Below the pieces are notes generated by a model. It did not search any database. It had not been told where the DNA came from and was given only the letters and a program-made list of their open reading frames with translations. A stretch of DNA of 64,000 nt from Luidia sarsii. Its lineage: Eukaryota > Echinodermata > Asteroidea > Paxillosida > Luidiidae. The position numbers and the translations under genes were made by a program. Of the stretch, positions 12,001 through 22,900 are shown piece by piece. Where the stretch lies: NCBI GenBank assembly GCA_949987565.1, contig OX465103.1, positions 12,171,145 to 12,235,144 on the forward strand. Reading direction: 5' to 3'. Position 1 is the first letter of the stretch, and each line of letters opens with the position of its first letter.

Positions 12001-12850
12001 CAGGTCCATCACCACCTGCATGAAGGACGGAGCCGGCATGATGGTCCGTAAGGACAGCCGTCTCCCCGACTGGTGGAACCCAGCCTTCGAGCAGCTCAAG
12101 CAGTCGACAGACTACGAGCGGATCTGCAACAGCGTCACGGAGACGCACGGTGAGCACTGAGGGCCATCACCGTGGTGTACACTAGACTTGCCTCCGAGTA
12201 GCAAAATGCGGTATCCATGAACTGTATTAAGTTGTGTATGTACATTTGTTGGAACTATTTCTTTATATCGGTCCGCGCTACTGTATAAAGGACCCGCGTG
12301 AAATTAGAATGAAGAGTTGTTGAGTTTTACCGAATATAATAGGCCCTGCTCCTACAGTGCGTTCCCTAGCGGCGATTACCGTACGTGTGCATGCAACAAT
12401 ATTCGGCGACGAGTGATGGGATTCGATTCGAACCCAAGCGAGTTGCATCTTGCGAGTCAGTCGAGTGATTCAGGTCGAGTTCGAGTCTCGAGTCAACAAA
12501 GATTGAGTCTCGAGTTTCCAGTCACCTTTAAATTCAGTAGGCTATATACTTTATTGGAAACACTGTCCAATTCTCGACAGTTTTCTCGATTCACACTGAC
12601 TATGGTAACACAGGCGCGTAGTGTATGATTCTATTCAAGTGAACCACAGTGACTGAGATAAACATAGGGGTTTATTCTATATCCAGTATATATTCTATAT
12701 GTCAGCGGGTCAAATACAGCGCCCCCATCCGTCCTATACGAGTCATATCAGTCACAATAATTTTCTCGTGTAATTTGACGCGGTTTGGTCTTTTCTCTCT
12801 CCCCTCTCTCTATAGATAATGCCAACGAGGGCGTCGCTTGCGTGGACTGA
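1..12850 (+). CDS. solute-binding-protein-like (periplasmic-binding fold) gene, 3' part
   Basis: The gene enters the window already in progress. Visible exons are about 1-78, 598-794, 11023-11129, 11939-12149 and 12816-12850 (TGA). The text around GMLNQWYDACTG/WFSTFERAASV, then NNLAGKKLGFLNGDAS, then INAVNTGAVDAVFGN reads like the second half of a family-3 extracellular solute-binding protein: strand, G-x-x-x-G ligand loop, then the x-G-x-V-D-A-V-x-x motif. Such proteins bind small molecules outside the cell; the ligand here is unknown. Splice phases agree at 78/598, 11129/11939 and 12149/12816. They do not agree at 794/11023, where the second exon carries a run of seven T (11031-11037); one more T would make the join phase 0. 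The intron 795-11022 holds a 9.4-kb transposon. The fold call rests on pattern only, and a ligand-binding domain of an ionotropic-receptor type is the main alternative. Confidence 0.55.
309..452. repeat. CCTGC/CCAGC pentamer microsatellite
   Basis: About 140 bp of CCTGC and CCAGC pentamers in the intron between the first two visible exons of the solute-binding-like gene. It is open in more than one frame (ALPCP repeats), but this comes from its composition and is not taken as coding. The rest of 79-597 shows nothing recognisable. Confidence 0.85.
910..1070. mobile_element. foldback element, family Q (GTTTGC-GTGACACCATG ends)
   Basis: Imperfect palindrome. The left arm has GTTTGCAGTGACTCCATG, CACATCTCTTTTGAGA and GTGGCTCTGAAAAGAGCC. 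The right arm repeats these in reverse order and complement, ending near CATGGTGTCACGGCAAACC. There is no coding capacity. Related full or half copies occur near 20585, 48175, 53362, 55742 and 61340. It lies in the intron of the solute-binding-like gene, just left of the large transposon. Confidence 0.7.
1285..1309 (+). repeat. left terminal inverted repeat of the ISL2EU-like element
   Basis: Matches the right end over about 22 bp with one substitution (GGGG versus GAGG) and one 1-base gap before TGACGTCA. The palindrome TGACGTCA, a CRE/ATF-like site, lies about 15 bp from the tip and could help drive the YqaJ gene that starts 220 bp downstream; that role is inference. Confidence 0.8.
1525..5291 (+). 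CDS. SWIM zinc finger / YqaJ-type nuclease / PHD finger protein of the transposon
   Basis: Six exons: 1525-1743, 2580-2797, 3078-3207, 3328-3654, 3864-4066 and 4535-5291. All have GT-AG junctions and consistent phase, giving 617 residues. The start ATG lies in MTAQLSAYVEALSG; a related start occurs in the small element at 56570. A SWIM finger (CTC..C-S-H, about residues 141-155) spans the exon 2/3 junction. The YqaJ/lambda-exonuclease-like domain follows in exons 5-6, with HWFSHRAGRITAS, the acidic GASPDGLL and the LLEVKCPY (E-x-K) motif, so the nuclease centre looks complete. A C-terminal PHD finger (WCYCDKPSYGEMVVC ... CPHC) may read histone tails. The likely role is DNA-end processing during transposition, by analogy with phage recombination nucleases; that is inference. 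The frame is uninterrupted, unlike the partner transposase. Confidence 0.85.
1881..2054 (+). other. orphan 57-codon reading frame inside YqaJ intron 1
   Basis: ATG at 1881 and TAG at 2052-2054 within the first YqaJ intron. The peptide starts MFDYIIKLPLPK, has an acidic middle (AEEPDEILD) and an amphipathic helix (LSLLEEQVNQKFKQTETLL). Its composition looks protein-like. I recognise no family. It could be an alternative terminal exon of the transposon gene or the remnant of an older insertion. Confidence 0.3.
2318..2472. repeat. tandem repeat of about 16-22 bp (CGTACGAGTTGACC)
   Basis: Roughly eight diverged copies of a unit containing TACGAGTTGACC in YqaJ intron 1. It is open in several minus-strand frames because the unit lacks stops; not considered coding. 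Confidence 0.75.
5826..5833 (+). repeat. 8-bp target-site duplication (left copy)
   Basis: ATACGGCT, identical to 8696-8703. Both copies are in the same codon phase of the transposase reading frame. Confidence 0.85.
6548..6775. repeat. 37-bp minisatellite (TTGGAACCGGGTATTTGGCT...)
   Basis: About six copies of a roughly 37-bp unit beginning TTTGGAACCGGGTATTTGG. The GGAACCGGGTA core is also found in the left subterminal block of the host hAT-like element (near 5915-5925), so the array probably grew from a subterminal motif. Confidence 0.85.
6776..7340. repeat. minisatellite of about 55-60 bp (GCGGATTCGGTACAGCG...)
   Basis: About nine copies of a G-rich unit containing GGATTCGGTACAGCG and GTGTGGGGTGGGGTTCGTG, with a larger repeat of two copies at about 7120-7320. 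It is open in all three plus-strand frames; no coding claim is made. Confidence 0.85.
7341..7870. repeat. 36-bp minisatellite (GGGATTCGGGACCACGTG...)
   Basis: Two related sub-arrays of about 36 bp. The first (7370-7565) carries GACCACGTGCGTCTCGGGG; the second (7560-7870) carries GACCGCGTGGGGCT. Both keep a GGATTCGGGAC core shared with the preceding array, so all three arrays may be stages of one expansion. Confidence 0.85.
8696..8703 (+). repeat. 8-bp target-site duplication (right copy)
   Basis: ATACGGCT, the right-hand partner of 5826-5833. It marks the hAT-like insertion point in the transposase exon. Confidence 0.85.
10620..10644 (-). repeat. right terminal inverted repeat of the ISL2EU-like element
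   Basis: Inverted partner of 1285-1309, followed by the AT duplication at 10645-10646. It lies about 150 bp upstream of the THAP-transposase start on the minus strand, so each gene starts next to one terminal repeat and both read inward. Confidence 0.8.
11560..11885. repeat. pyrimidine-rich CCT/CCTCCT tract
   Basis: About 325 bp of C/T-rich sequence in the intron before the exon at 11939 of the solute-binding-like gene. Long open frames on both strands here are compositional. Elsewhere the interval 10647-11022 shows no feature. Confidence 0.8.
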
Positions 12851-13169
12851 TTCCAAAGTACGCGTCTTCACCAGTAGGGAGAAACATTTTCCTTCATAAA
12901 GATTCCCTTGGCTCTCATTTAGCCATAATAGGAGATATTACGCACTTAGTATCACCAAATGTTCACTGATTGTACAGGTAATCTGATTTCTATCCTATGC
13001 ATGGCATGACTGTATTGTATACGTGTTAAGGTAGTTTGAAGCAAACAGATTTTACAGACTTCGGTTCTCTTGTGTTTTACCTCTTACTGGGCAATTTCGT
13101 TGCATGTTGGTTTTGTTTTCGTTGGAGGCTAATCTTCACTCACTTTCCTTTGTAGTGTAGATATCTTAC

Positions 13170-13175
13170 AATAAA
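13170..13175 (+). terminator. candidate polyadenylation signal
   Basis: AATAAA 320 bp after the stop codon of the solute-binding-like gene; a plausible end of its 3' UTR. Confidence 0.4.
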
Positions 13176-13309
13176 ATGTTCCTTGCCTGTGTGGGGAACT
13201 TGAGGAGAAACGGATAAACAGACAGTGTCTTCATTCAGTCTGAATCCATTGGTTGAGATTGTGAACTATGTATCTGTTGAATCACTGGTTATGGGCTAGT
13301 GGAACTGCC

Positions 13310-13445
13310 CGAACTTCAACACGCTGTATGCATCGGTGCTTTGCCCGATTGCCTGCTGAAAAAAAGATACAGAGATCGCGGGCGGGATTCGTCGCGGAAA
13401 CCCGGAGTAGCGGGTTCGAATCCCACCGAGCTGCCGACCTGAGGG
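13310..13445 (-). mobile_element. tRNA-derived SINE remnant
   Basis: Contains a B-box-like GGGTTCGAATCCCACC. Read on the minus strand it also contains CAGCAGGCAATCGGGCAAAG, which recurs as CAGCAGGCAGTCGGGCAAAG at about 53745-53765 next to another tRNA-like head. The shared body suggests one SINE family. Confidence 0.5.
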
Positions 13446-14377
13446 TGGGGAAGGGAAGCAGATCGAAAAGGAGGAAGGGTGGGGGGAGGACAAGGGCGTT
13501 TTGATTTATGAAAGGTCCAACAAGGATGTCATATCTAGGCCCTCTTTTGAGAGTAATACTCCGGTATGCATTTTTGTTTGACGATCAGGAGCTCAATCAC
13601 ACAAAGTATAACGTACGCATGTGCGAGTGAGTCGTTGATCCTACACATGAAACGTCAATAACTCCTGTGATCAACCCATGTACCCCTGTACCTAAGGTTT
13701 AGCGAAACCCGTTTCGCTGCCTGTTGCCCGTTACCTGTTTCCTGTTATTTTGAGGTTTTAAGGGGATTTGAAGCTTATCATAAATTTGTTTTGAAAGTCA
13801 TAATCCCCCCAGCTCCCTTTTCCCCACTATCTCTGTACTCGTTCAATGATGTGAATGAAGGCCAGCGTTGGAACTCCGTGGGCAGTCAATGGAGGTACGC
13901 ACGCGTTCATAACACTAAAAAAAACCTGATCAAAGCTTCGATCGACGCACGTACACCGGCTGTGTTTTCATACTAAAAAAATTGTGAACCCCCCCCCCCT
14001 GTCGTGAATACAGAAAAATGTGATACCCTTGAAAGAGTCGAAACCTCGATCTTTTGTTCAGTACTGTCGCTTTCAAATATTTTATGAAAGCATCCAGGTA
14101 CCAATATAGTCATGAGTAGCTTCTAGCTTTTCCCATGTTCCTCCGAGTTTACGCTTGTGTGGTTCTAAAACGAACTGAGGGATCATCTTATGGTTCGACA
14201 ACTCAATGCTCTTTCAGGCGGCCCTTTTTTTGAAAAAAAAACAACTTCAAATCGTGTTTTCCTAGTAGGGTCACCAGCCAGTTACGCCAATAGAGGAATG
14301 TATTGGTAGGAATGGCGCCGATGGAGGAATTTATCTTTTCGTTAGTTCGGCAGGATTGTGCGAATCCTGTACCTCTC

Positions 14378-14520
14378 AAAATTTAGTGGGCCTGACGTTT
14401 CGATCCTAGCGGGACCTTTCTCACTATGCCTTTGAGGAGTCCTGCTGGGATCGAAACGTCAGGCCCACTAAATTTTGAGATTTGCATTTTATTTAGTCAG
14501 TAAGCAGTTGGCAACATTCT
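14378..14520. mobile_element. foldback element, family P (CCTGACGTTTCGATCC arms)
   Basis: Strong palindrome. CTCAAAATTTAGTGGGCCTG and GACGTTTCGATCCTAGC are followed by a short loop and the inverted partners GGGATCGAAACGTCAGG and CCACTAAATTTTGAG. Related copies or halves lie near 15106, 19385, 24320, 28440, 33905, 35440, 42165, 59140, 61500, 61930 and 62335. Confidence 0.75.
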
Positions 14521-15094
14521 TGTACTATCACTTCGAATCCTGTACCTTTTAAATACGAATACCCGAGTTTCAAACCTCGTACAGTTAGACTGGTGCCATG
14601 AGCAGTCGCTGCTCCGTGTCAGTGGCGTACTTGGTAGAGTCCGGGTCCAGGCAGCTCTGGCTAACTCCTCAGTGGATTTGAAATTGGAGAGATTTATGAA
14701 GGACATGATGCTGTAAAATATCTGAGGACTAGTACGCATTGTAATGGGCCAACTGACACAATAATTCAACCGAAATAGTACACCGTACAACCTAAATAGT
14801 ACAATAGTACACCGTTTAGAGAAAAATCGCATGATAATCACAATACGTGTACCCAAATGCCCCAATACGTGAAACAAAACTTATTTAGAATTCTCTAGCT
14901 GTTTTGGGAAGGGATTCGGGGCTTTTACACTATCACTCATCTATTATTGCAATGCTTACTTAGGAAAGGTCAAAACTATACCAAAAATGTTCACCCTTTC
15001 CTTGTTCAAATAAAATTGTGGCACAATAGCGTGTTGAACCATGGTTGAACTGTTGGTAGTTTGTAGTGTGAAACTCCCTTAAATAAATCTCAGA

Positions 15095-15215
15095 CGTTAG
15101 AGCACCTGACGTTTCGATCCCAGCGGGACCTTTCCAGGGCAAAGGTCCCGCTGGGATCTCTAACCTTTGAGATTTATGTATTGCAAGTCATTTTAGACAG
15201 TGAGCAGTTTGAAAC
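15095..15215. mobile_element. foldback element, family P
   Basis: Palindromic copy with GACGTTTCGATCCCAGC and GGGACCTTT facing AAAGGTCCCGCTGGGATC, then the family's outer words (TTGAGATTT, AGTGAGCAGTTT). The outer left part is degraded. Confidence 0.65.
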
Positions 15216-16934
15216 AGTTTGGTTATTTACCCCCTGTAAATAATGAAGTCTTCCGATCACGGGATCACGGGCTGTGTGTGATCAAAAGTGTGCAGCGAGT
15301 GCACGTATGACCGAGTTAGAGTTATTTGGGGTGAATCCGACAAGTTGCTCGGACGCTATCACCGCAGTGTCGGGGACGGCCATCTGACCAGCGTCAGCGA
15401 TAAGTGGTGAGTGGTAAATATGGGTATGTTCACACGAGCTGCTAACTTCGCTGCCAAAAGAAAATCACAACGGAGGTTCGGTTGAGCGCTCGACTTCAGC
15501 TCAACTTCACAGAGCGTTCATACGCAATGTTCACCACTGTTATGTATACTGTAGCTGCAGTTAGTTTATGCGAAAGTCACAAAAATGCCGATTCGTCAAG
15601 GCTATTTCATGCAAGAGCGCGCGCCTTTCGCTGCTCGGCTGCAAGTGGGCACTGTGCAGCACTGAGTTCCCGGCATTACAGTGGAGTGTTGGTGTACGGT
15701 CAGTTCGTACAATCATACCTGTTGACAACTTTGTAATTGTGTTCATTCTCAGAAGCCGAGTTTTTGAGAACGGATAAAACAAAGCATCCTTAGGACAGAG
15801 AAAATGACAGCTAAGAACAAATATTGTTTGTTGAGAAATCGAATAATAGCTTAAGAGTAGCCGATCCTTCTCATTTGAAGCGTGTTTATAAACAAGGGCC
15901 TCGCGCTGTGCTTGCCCTGTCATTGGCCGGCTTGAAGAAATAGATCCGAACATAGTAAAGTATAATTGAGACTGTGATTTCTGACTGGTCTTGGAATCCG
16001 GTGTACTATAGGGAGAAGTTAAACTGAACTTAATTCCGTGCTTTCCCGATTAATGCTACGCTGTGAGGTTCACGCGGTAAATTCTCACTAATGCTCCTAT
16101 ATAGACCTCACTTTCAGTCTGTCAAAAGACCGAACAGAGCGTGGTACACGATGGCATTTGCCCACAGCTTGCCCTGTGTTGTCATTGAACGATAACAGTT
16201 ATCCGGTATACTGGTAGAGATCTTATATACCCTAAACCATGTTTGTGCTTGAGAAGGTAAACAGTCTTCACTATTAGCAGGAAATGATAAAAACACACCT
16301 TGATCAAGATAATAGCCCGAGTTCTGGGTCGAGTGTCCTTTCTGTGTTCAGTAAGGTTTACACAGACATGTACATGTATTACGGACAGAATCATGAGTAG
16401 TTATCCACCGATAGTGTGGACAGTTGCGAGTACCTTACACATACGTTTATAATGTACTGGCACACAACATGAAAACAACTATGATGCAATGGTACAAAGG
16501 ATGGGCCCATATCGTGGATTGCCTTCCGTTAGGGTTATCTATTTTTCACGTTGGCTATAAAGTAAGTCTATTGGCATTGCTGGAAATTATTGTGATTCCC
16601 TCGATACCCGACTGTCTTGGGTATCACGAGGCAGACTGAGCAGAACACGTTATGTCAACTGAATTCTGCGATCGGAATGTGACTCGTGCATGTCTGAAAA
16701 ATCTCAAGGCAAAATCTTGCTAGATAAGAAATCGCATGGGAGTATCAATGTATGCTTTGGGCCAACATCCACATTTGGTTTACACTGCAACCTTTGGACA
16801 CCCCGATTAAGCCACCGGCCCGCACGCATTGTGTATATGCTAGTAACTTGCATTTAGAAGCAGACATTAGCTTTGATCACCCTTTCCACTTATAGACATT
16901 AGCTTCTTCACGTTTTACGTTTGGCATAGAAAAC

Positions 16935-19900
16935 ATGAAGTGCTGGGCGGTCTTCAGCGGGAGCCTTCTGGCTATGCTGCTCATCTTACCACTGAGACAG
17001 GTACCTTTCCATTTCTTTGATTAGTTCTAAACGTTTGATATGATGAATTGACTCCCTCTATATTACTCTCTATGTAGTCATGTGCTCGTCTCAGTGACGT
17101 GTTGTCTCAAATTCATATCCACATCAGGACAACACTCACGAAGGAGCTCCTTGTGTGATTTAGGGCCCTCCTGGGTTGCAAGATGCAATTATTTTAGACC
17201 ATCATAATTATGAGCCATTTACTGCTGCAGTGGACTCAGTTGTAGGTTACTGAGTTGGGAACATTCTAGGGCCTGATAGGCTGTGAGCACTGGAGCTTAA
17301 GTGGGAATATAATGCACCTTTCGTATTGTTGCTTGTTGTATTTCGTCTTACCTTTCGTCGCCTCTTGTCGATTAGTTCGAGACCATGCAGATAGGCCTTT
17401 GGTTTTTCGTATAGGCCCTATATGACTTAAGTTTGTATCCCTCCCTGCAGGTATGGGCGGAGGCTGATCCGTCATGCACAGGAATCAGCAAAGAGGTGTC
17501 TTGCCAAAAGGTGAGTGAGCGTCCTGTCTAGACTTTTACCGAATTACACCGAATCACATAATTATATACACTGGAATGTGATGTATCCTTCGTGGCAGTA
17601 CCATTCTCAAAGGCAGAATCATACTAGACTAAAAGGTCCGGCCCTTCAAACAGTTTGTGACATAAACATATACTTATCGTTATTTCTAAAACAAGATTGT
17701 AGAGGCAGACCTTTACGAAAGGTCCTACCAGATTCGACAAATCTTAACATTGAGATTTGCGTTTTGCTCATTTTTCATGTACAAAGGTGTCATATTGTTA
17801 AGACATTTAAAGACAAGAATAGCCTTCTTAAACTTCACTCTTTCAGGAAATGAGACCCAGTTTAGTCTGGCAAACATATCTGCTGAAGGGGCTAGAGGGG
17901 TACATTTTAGGATCATTCGTGCAGCCCTTTTCAGACATTTGTTGAGGGTATTGTCGTGGGAACCATACCTCCCTCCCCATACTGTACAACAATATTCTAA
18001 AGTTGGCATAACCAAGCTAATAAAAAGTGTTAGCAGGCTGTTCTGTGTTACACAGTCACGAATTCTGTTTAACATGCCTAGCTTAGACGACACTGTTTTT
18101 CTTACATATTCAACTTGTGGGCCCCAACTTAGTGTATCGTCAATAATAACTCCAAGGCATTTACAGCACTTTTCTTTAATAATAAGTTTGTCGGCAATAT
18201 ACACATTCAATTCCGCATCAGATACTTTCTGCCTAGTGCCAATAAGCATACATTTGGTTTTGTTTGAGTTGAGTCTAAGTTTGTTTCTCACACACCAATT
18301 GTGGATTCTATCAGTAGCTACATTTAGACTCCTTTCCACGCCATTAATAGAGAAGGAGCTAAATGTTAGAGTAGAGTCATCCGCATACATAAACAGATTA
18401 CAGTTGGGGGATATACAAGATGGTCACTTGTGTAGATAATAAACAAAAGTGGACCTTAGATTGACCCCTGTGGAACGCCACAGTTGAGTGGCAGGTCGTT
18501 TGATATTTTGTCATCAAGTTTTACAGACTGGCTTCGGCCACTCAGGTACGACTCAAACCAATTGATTGCAGAGGGCGACAAGTTCAGCTTTTTAAGTTTA
18601 TCTACAAGGATTACATGATCAACACAGTCAAAAGCTTTGCTCAGGTCAATAAAAACACTACCCGTAACTTCGCCCTTCTCCATAGCCTGGAAACATTTGT
18701 TCGTAAAAACATGGAGGGTAGTTTCAGTTGAATGCAATGGTCTTAAACCTGACTGACAACCGGGGATCATAGTATTTTCTTCCAGGTAAGTATATACTGC
18801 CAAGTGCACCCATCTCTCTAAAATCTTGGAGACAATTGGCAGTATAGATATAGGCAGATAATTACTTAAACTGCATTTGTCTCCACCCTTGTGAATTGGT
18901 GTTACCAGAGCATGTTTCCAGTCTTTAGGGTATCTCCGACATCTTATGGATAAGTTAAAAATATGAGTTAAACATTTAGTGACATACGGAGAGGCTATTT
19001 TAATCATTTTAACACTAATGCCGTCCGGCCCTGTAGTTTTCCCAACTAACATTGACGAACGAACGAACTCTTCTAATGTACGTTACTATCGTCAGATTTT
19101 GTTTGATCTTTCTATCCCAGTGCTGGGATGACTCACACAAGTGTATGCCGGGCCAAGTACCCGTTGATCCTTGGATCGTTGCCACCGCAAAGATGCAGAG
19201 AGAGCTACAGGTACGTCTTATAATACGGCTTCGGTGTACGCACCAGTCTACTGGCAGCCGCTGGCCAGCGGTTTTCCGTAGACTCGTGTGCGAACAGAAG
19301 CCGTAGCCAATGCATTCTGACACGGCTATCAGTGACTTTCCTCACATCTCTTACAATGTTGTTATTAATCTAGGGACAACAATCTAGAAGGCCTGATGTT
19401 TCGATCTCAGCAAGACCTCTCTCAATGGATTTCACCTTTAAGTGAGGTCTTGCTTCGATCAAAACGACAGGCCCTTCAAATGTTTCAAATTTCCATGCCA
19501 TTGTGAGCAAGCTGATCGCATTTTTTTTGTATCATCAACAGATTGACGAGCCGTGGGACCGACTTCAAATGTTTGATGTGAGTCTGTATTAAGTATATAT
19601 TGTCCTATCACTCCAAGCTGAGCTCGGCTCGGCCTCATTAAATGCTAAGGCACGCTCCTCCTCCAGTCCACCCATTGCTTGCATATCAGAAGTCGTCATC
19701 GCCTATCATTCAAGAGTGGTGCCAAACTTCTCGTAGCCACACCAAACGACACTGTCCAGATCGGTGTGGTGATTAATTTATGTTCGTGCTCTTGGTTTGG
19801 AATCGTTTCTTTCTATTATATTCAATTTACAGGCGCACAACGGATACAACACAAGGGCCTGGGGGTACGGAGGTAGGTATAGGCATCTATATACCCCACA

Positions 19901-22900
19901 CTAATTATGAATATGCACAAACCTGCCATATAGAAACGAAATTTTAATTTTAAAGTGATGAAATATAGTGTACTTTGCTGTCCTTCCGCTTGTTTCTATC
20001 CTGTCTGCCCAATAAATAAACGCTCTATTTGTTTTACTTCAGCTCCAACGTGTTTTAATGGTTGTATGTACAGGCTTCCAGGGGTGGGAGTAAGTCCTGA
20101 TGCTTCTTAATAGAAACTCTCCCTCCCTCACACTAACTTATTGGCTTGGGAGACTTATAATGCATTTCACTTTCGTCTCTATAGTCGACGACACGTGCCC
20201 CTGGCCCCCTCCATATCCCATGGACTGCATGAACTATGCCAACCAGGAGTTCAGCTTCATCGATCTCCTCAACATGGGCGTGAGAGCATTCGAGATCGAC
20301 AACTGGTACTGCTTTGGGGAGGTAGATATTTCAAACACTGCCTTTCTTTGTGTGAATCTGCCGTGCTTTCTCACACATAGGCCTACCCGTTCGGCTGGTA
20401 GGAATACCCAAATTGATGATTTTGTCTTTTTCTTCCTGAGATCATACTTATGTGAACCAAATGCTTGTACTTCACCATGGTAAATTTGCAATTCATTATG
20501 GGGTTTTTTTCTGCATCATCATATCATGTGCCTGATCTCTTATGCGAGTGAGTGTGGCTCTGATGTTTATTCTACATAGATAACACTTGAAGGTTTGCAT
20601 GGTGGAAGTTTATAGGAAGTGGAAGTTTTATGGTGACACCATGTAACATTATCTCTTCTGAGAAGGAGTGTGTGGCTCCAAAAACAGCCGGTAACTCTAC
20701 AGTCTCCTGACGACGGGCAGAGTATAGTATTCACTCTGCCCGAAATGTTGAGTTACCGGCTCTTTTCAGAGCCACACACTCCTTCTCAGAAGAGATGTGT
20801 TGCATGGTGTCACTAAAAATGTCCACTTCGTTTTCCACATAGTTATCTGCATGCTCATGTATCCATGGCAAGGTTTGTGTAAATAGTGTCAGATCAATAT
20901 TATCAACAGATATATGTCAACAGATTAGCACTATCAAGTTGTCAGGGCGGACCTGCCATGTTACAGTATCTGACGGCGTGACCATGGGTCTGTTTTTCTC
21001 CATAAGATCATAGAGATTCGAGTCCGCCATTGTTTAATGGTTAAACACACAAACTGTGGCAATATTTTGATCTTTACCAATGTTGTATTGGCCCTTTCAT
21101 TCGTTCGCACGAATTACTGGAGGAAACAGTGTACATGCGTTGTGTAATCATAACGGTGTACTACTGAGCCCCTAAAGGGGCATTCGTTGAAAACAAACTA
21201 AAACCAAATAAAAATATGTTGGAGTGATAATTATACAAAATTGGTGCAAACTTTTTACTGACTAAAATCACCGAGGCTTCATAAATTAACAATTCGTGGA
21301 AACGAAGTAATAATTCGTGGGAACAAAATAACAATTTGTGCGAACGAAATAACAATTCGCGCGAACGAAATAATAATTTGTTCGAACGAAATAGTAATTC
21401 GTGCGAACGAATTAATAACTCGAAAAAAAAGGTTACACTGTCCCTTCACTGGCTTCAAGTCTACAGGCCTGACCCTACGCCCTACTTCCCTTCCCCTCTT
21501 GGTCAGATGCGCATGGCGCACCTCGGCAGCACCATTGACCTGGAGTGCAGCGTCAACGATAAGCTCTTCTCAGAGGGCATCAAGGAGATCGGTGATTGGA
21601 TCAGCCTGGACGGCAACGAGGGCGAGATGGTGCGCATCTACATGAATGTGAGTCATAGCGAGGCGAAGGCGTTCATAAGGGAACCACCTATGGACAGCCT
21701 ATGGGAATCAGACTGGTAACATATAGGCCTATAGGAAACGGATACCTATATAGTAATCGCATTGGTAACAGATAGGAAACGCATTGGTTGGCCCATAGGA
21801 ATCACATTGGATGGCATATGGGAATCACATTGGATGGCATATGGGAATCACATTGGAAACATACGGGAATCACATTGGAAATACGGGAATCACATTGGAA
21901 ACCTATGGGAATCACATTGGAATATGTGAATCACATTGGAAACCTATGGGAATCACATTGGAAACCTATGGAAATCGCATTGGAAACTTATGGGAATCAC
22001 ATTGGAAACCTATGGGAATCAATAGGAATCGCATTGGCAACCCATAGGAATCACATTGGAAACCTATGGGAATCACGTTGGAAATCTACGGGAATCACAT
22101 TGGAAACATACGGGAATCACATTGGAAACCTATGGGAATCACATTGGAAACCTATGGGAATCACATTGGAAACCTTTGGGAATCACATTGGAAACCTATG
22201 GGAATCAATAGGAATCGCATTGGCAACCCATAGGAATCGCATTGGCAACCTATAGGAATCGCATTGGCAACCCATAGTAGGAATCGCATTGGCAACCTAT
22301 AAAAATCGCATTGGAGACCTATAGAAATCACATTGGAAACATGTGGGAATTAATAGGAATCGCATTGGCAACCCACGGAATCGCATTGGCAACCTACAGG
22401 AATCGCATTGGCAACCCATAGGAATCGCATTGGCAACCTATAAAAATCGCATTGGAGACCTAGAGGAATCGCGTTGACAACATCGGCAACCTATCTGAAT
22501 CACATGGGCATAGGCAACCAAAGGGAGTCGATCGCATTGGTAACCTATGTCAGTATGTGAATTACATTAACAACATTATATAAATTGGCAACCTAATCAC
22601 AACCTAAACTATAGGAATCACATTAGGAAAACTATAACAATCACATTAGGAAAACTATAACAATCACATTAGGAAAACTATAGCAATCACATTAGGAAAA
22701 CTATAGCAATCACATTAGGAAAACTATAGCAATCACATTGGAAAACTATAGAGATCCAATAATATTGGCAACTCACTTTTGCAACCTAAGGGAATTAAAT
22801 TGGCAACTCTAGGAATTATAGATGGATGTGAACTCATTGGCAATAGTGATCTCTTTGATTTGATACAGGAAAAGTTTGACCAGGGAAACGACGCCTCTGT

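Larger units (their letters stand above)
12851..16934. other. intergenic region and 3' flank of the solute-binding-like gene
   Basis: No convincing coding exon was found here. It holds a candidate polyadenylation signal (13170), a tRNA-derived SINE remnant (about 13310-13445) and two foldback copies of family P (14378-14520 and 15095-15215). The rest is unremarkable AT-rich DNA up to the PI-PLC-like start. The promoter of that gene must lie upstream of 16935, but I see no clear core element. Confidence 0.5.

Noticed and set aside
11467..12051. Ser/Pro/Leu-rich frames in the pyrimidine tract
   Set aside because: Compositional; only 11939-12149 is supported as exon by frame and splice sites.
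13395..13435. A true tRNA gene at the GGGTTCGAATCCCACC B box
   Set aside because: No cloverleaf with matching acceptor stem could be seen; the body matches a SINE elsewhere.
20060..20096. A 16-base mini-exon after TACAG at about 20075-20090 in the PI-PLC-like gene
   Set aside because: Including it breaks the phase into the exon at 20185, while skipping it keeps the frame.
21467..21506. Earlier acceptor for exon 7 of the PI-PLC-like gene (adding RPDPTPYFPSPLG)
   Set aside because: Phase does not fit exon 6. The CTCTTGGTCAG acceptor at 21506 with a pyrimidine tract gives phase 0.
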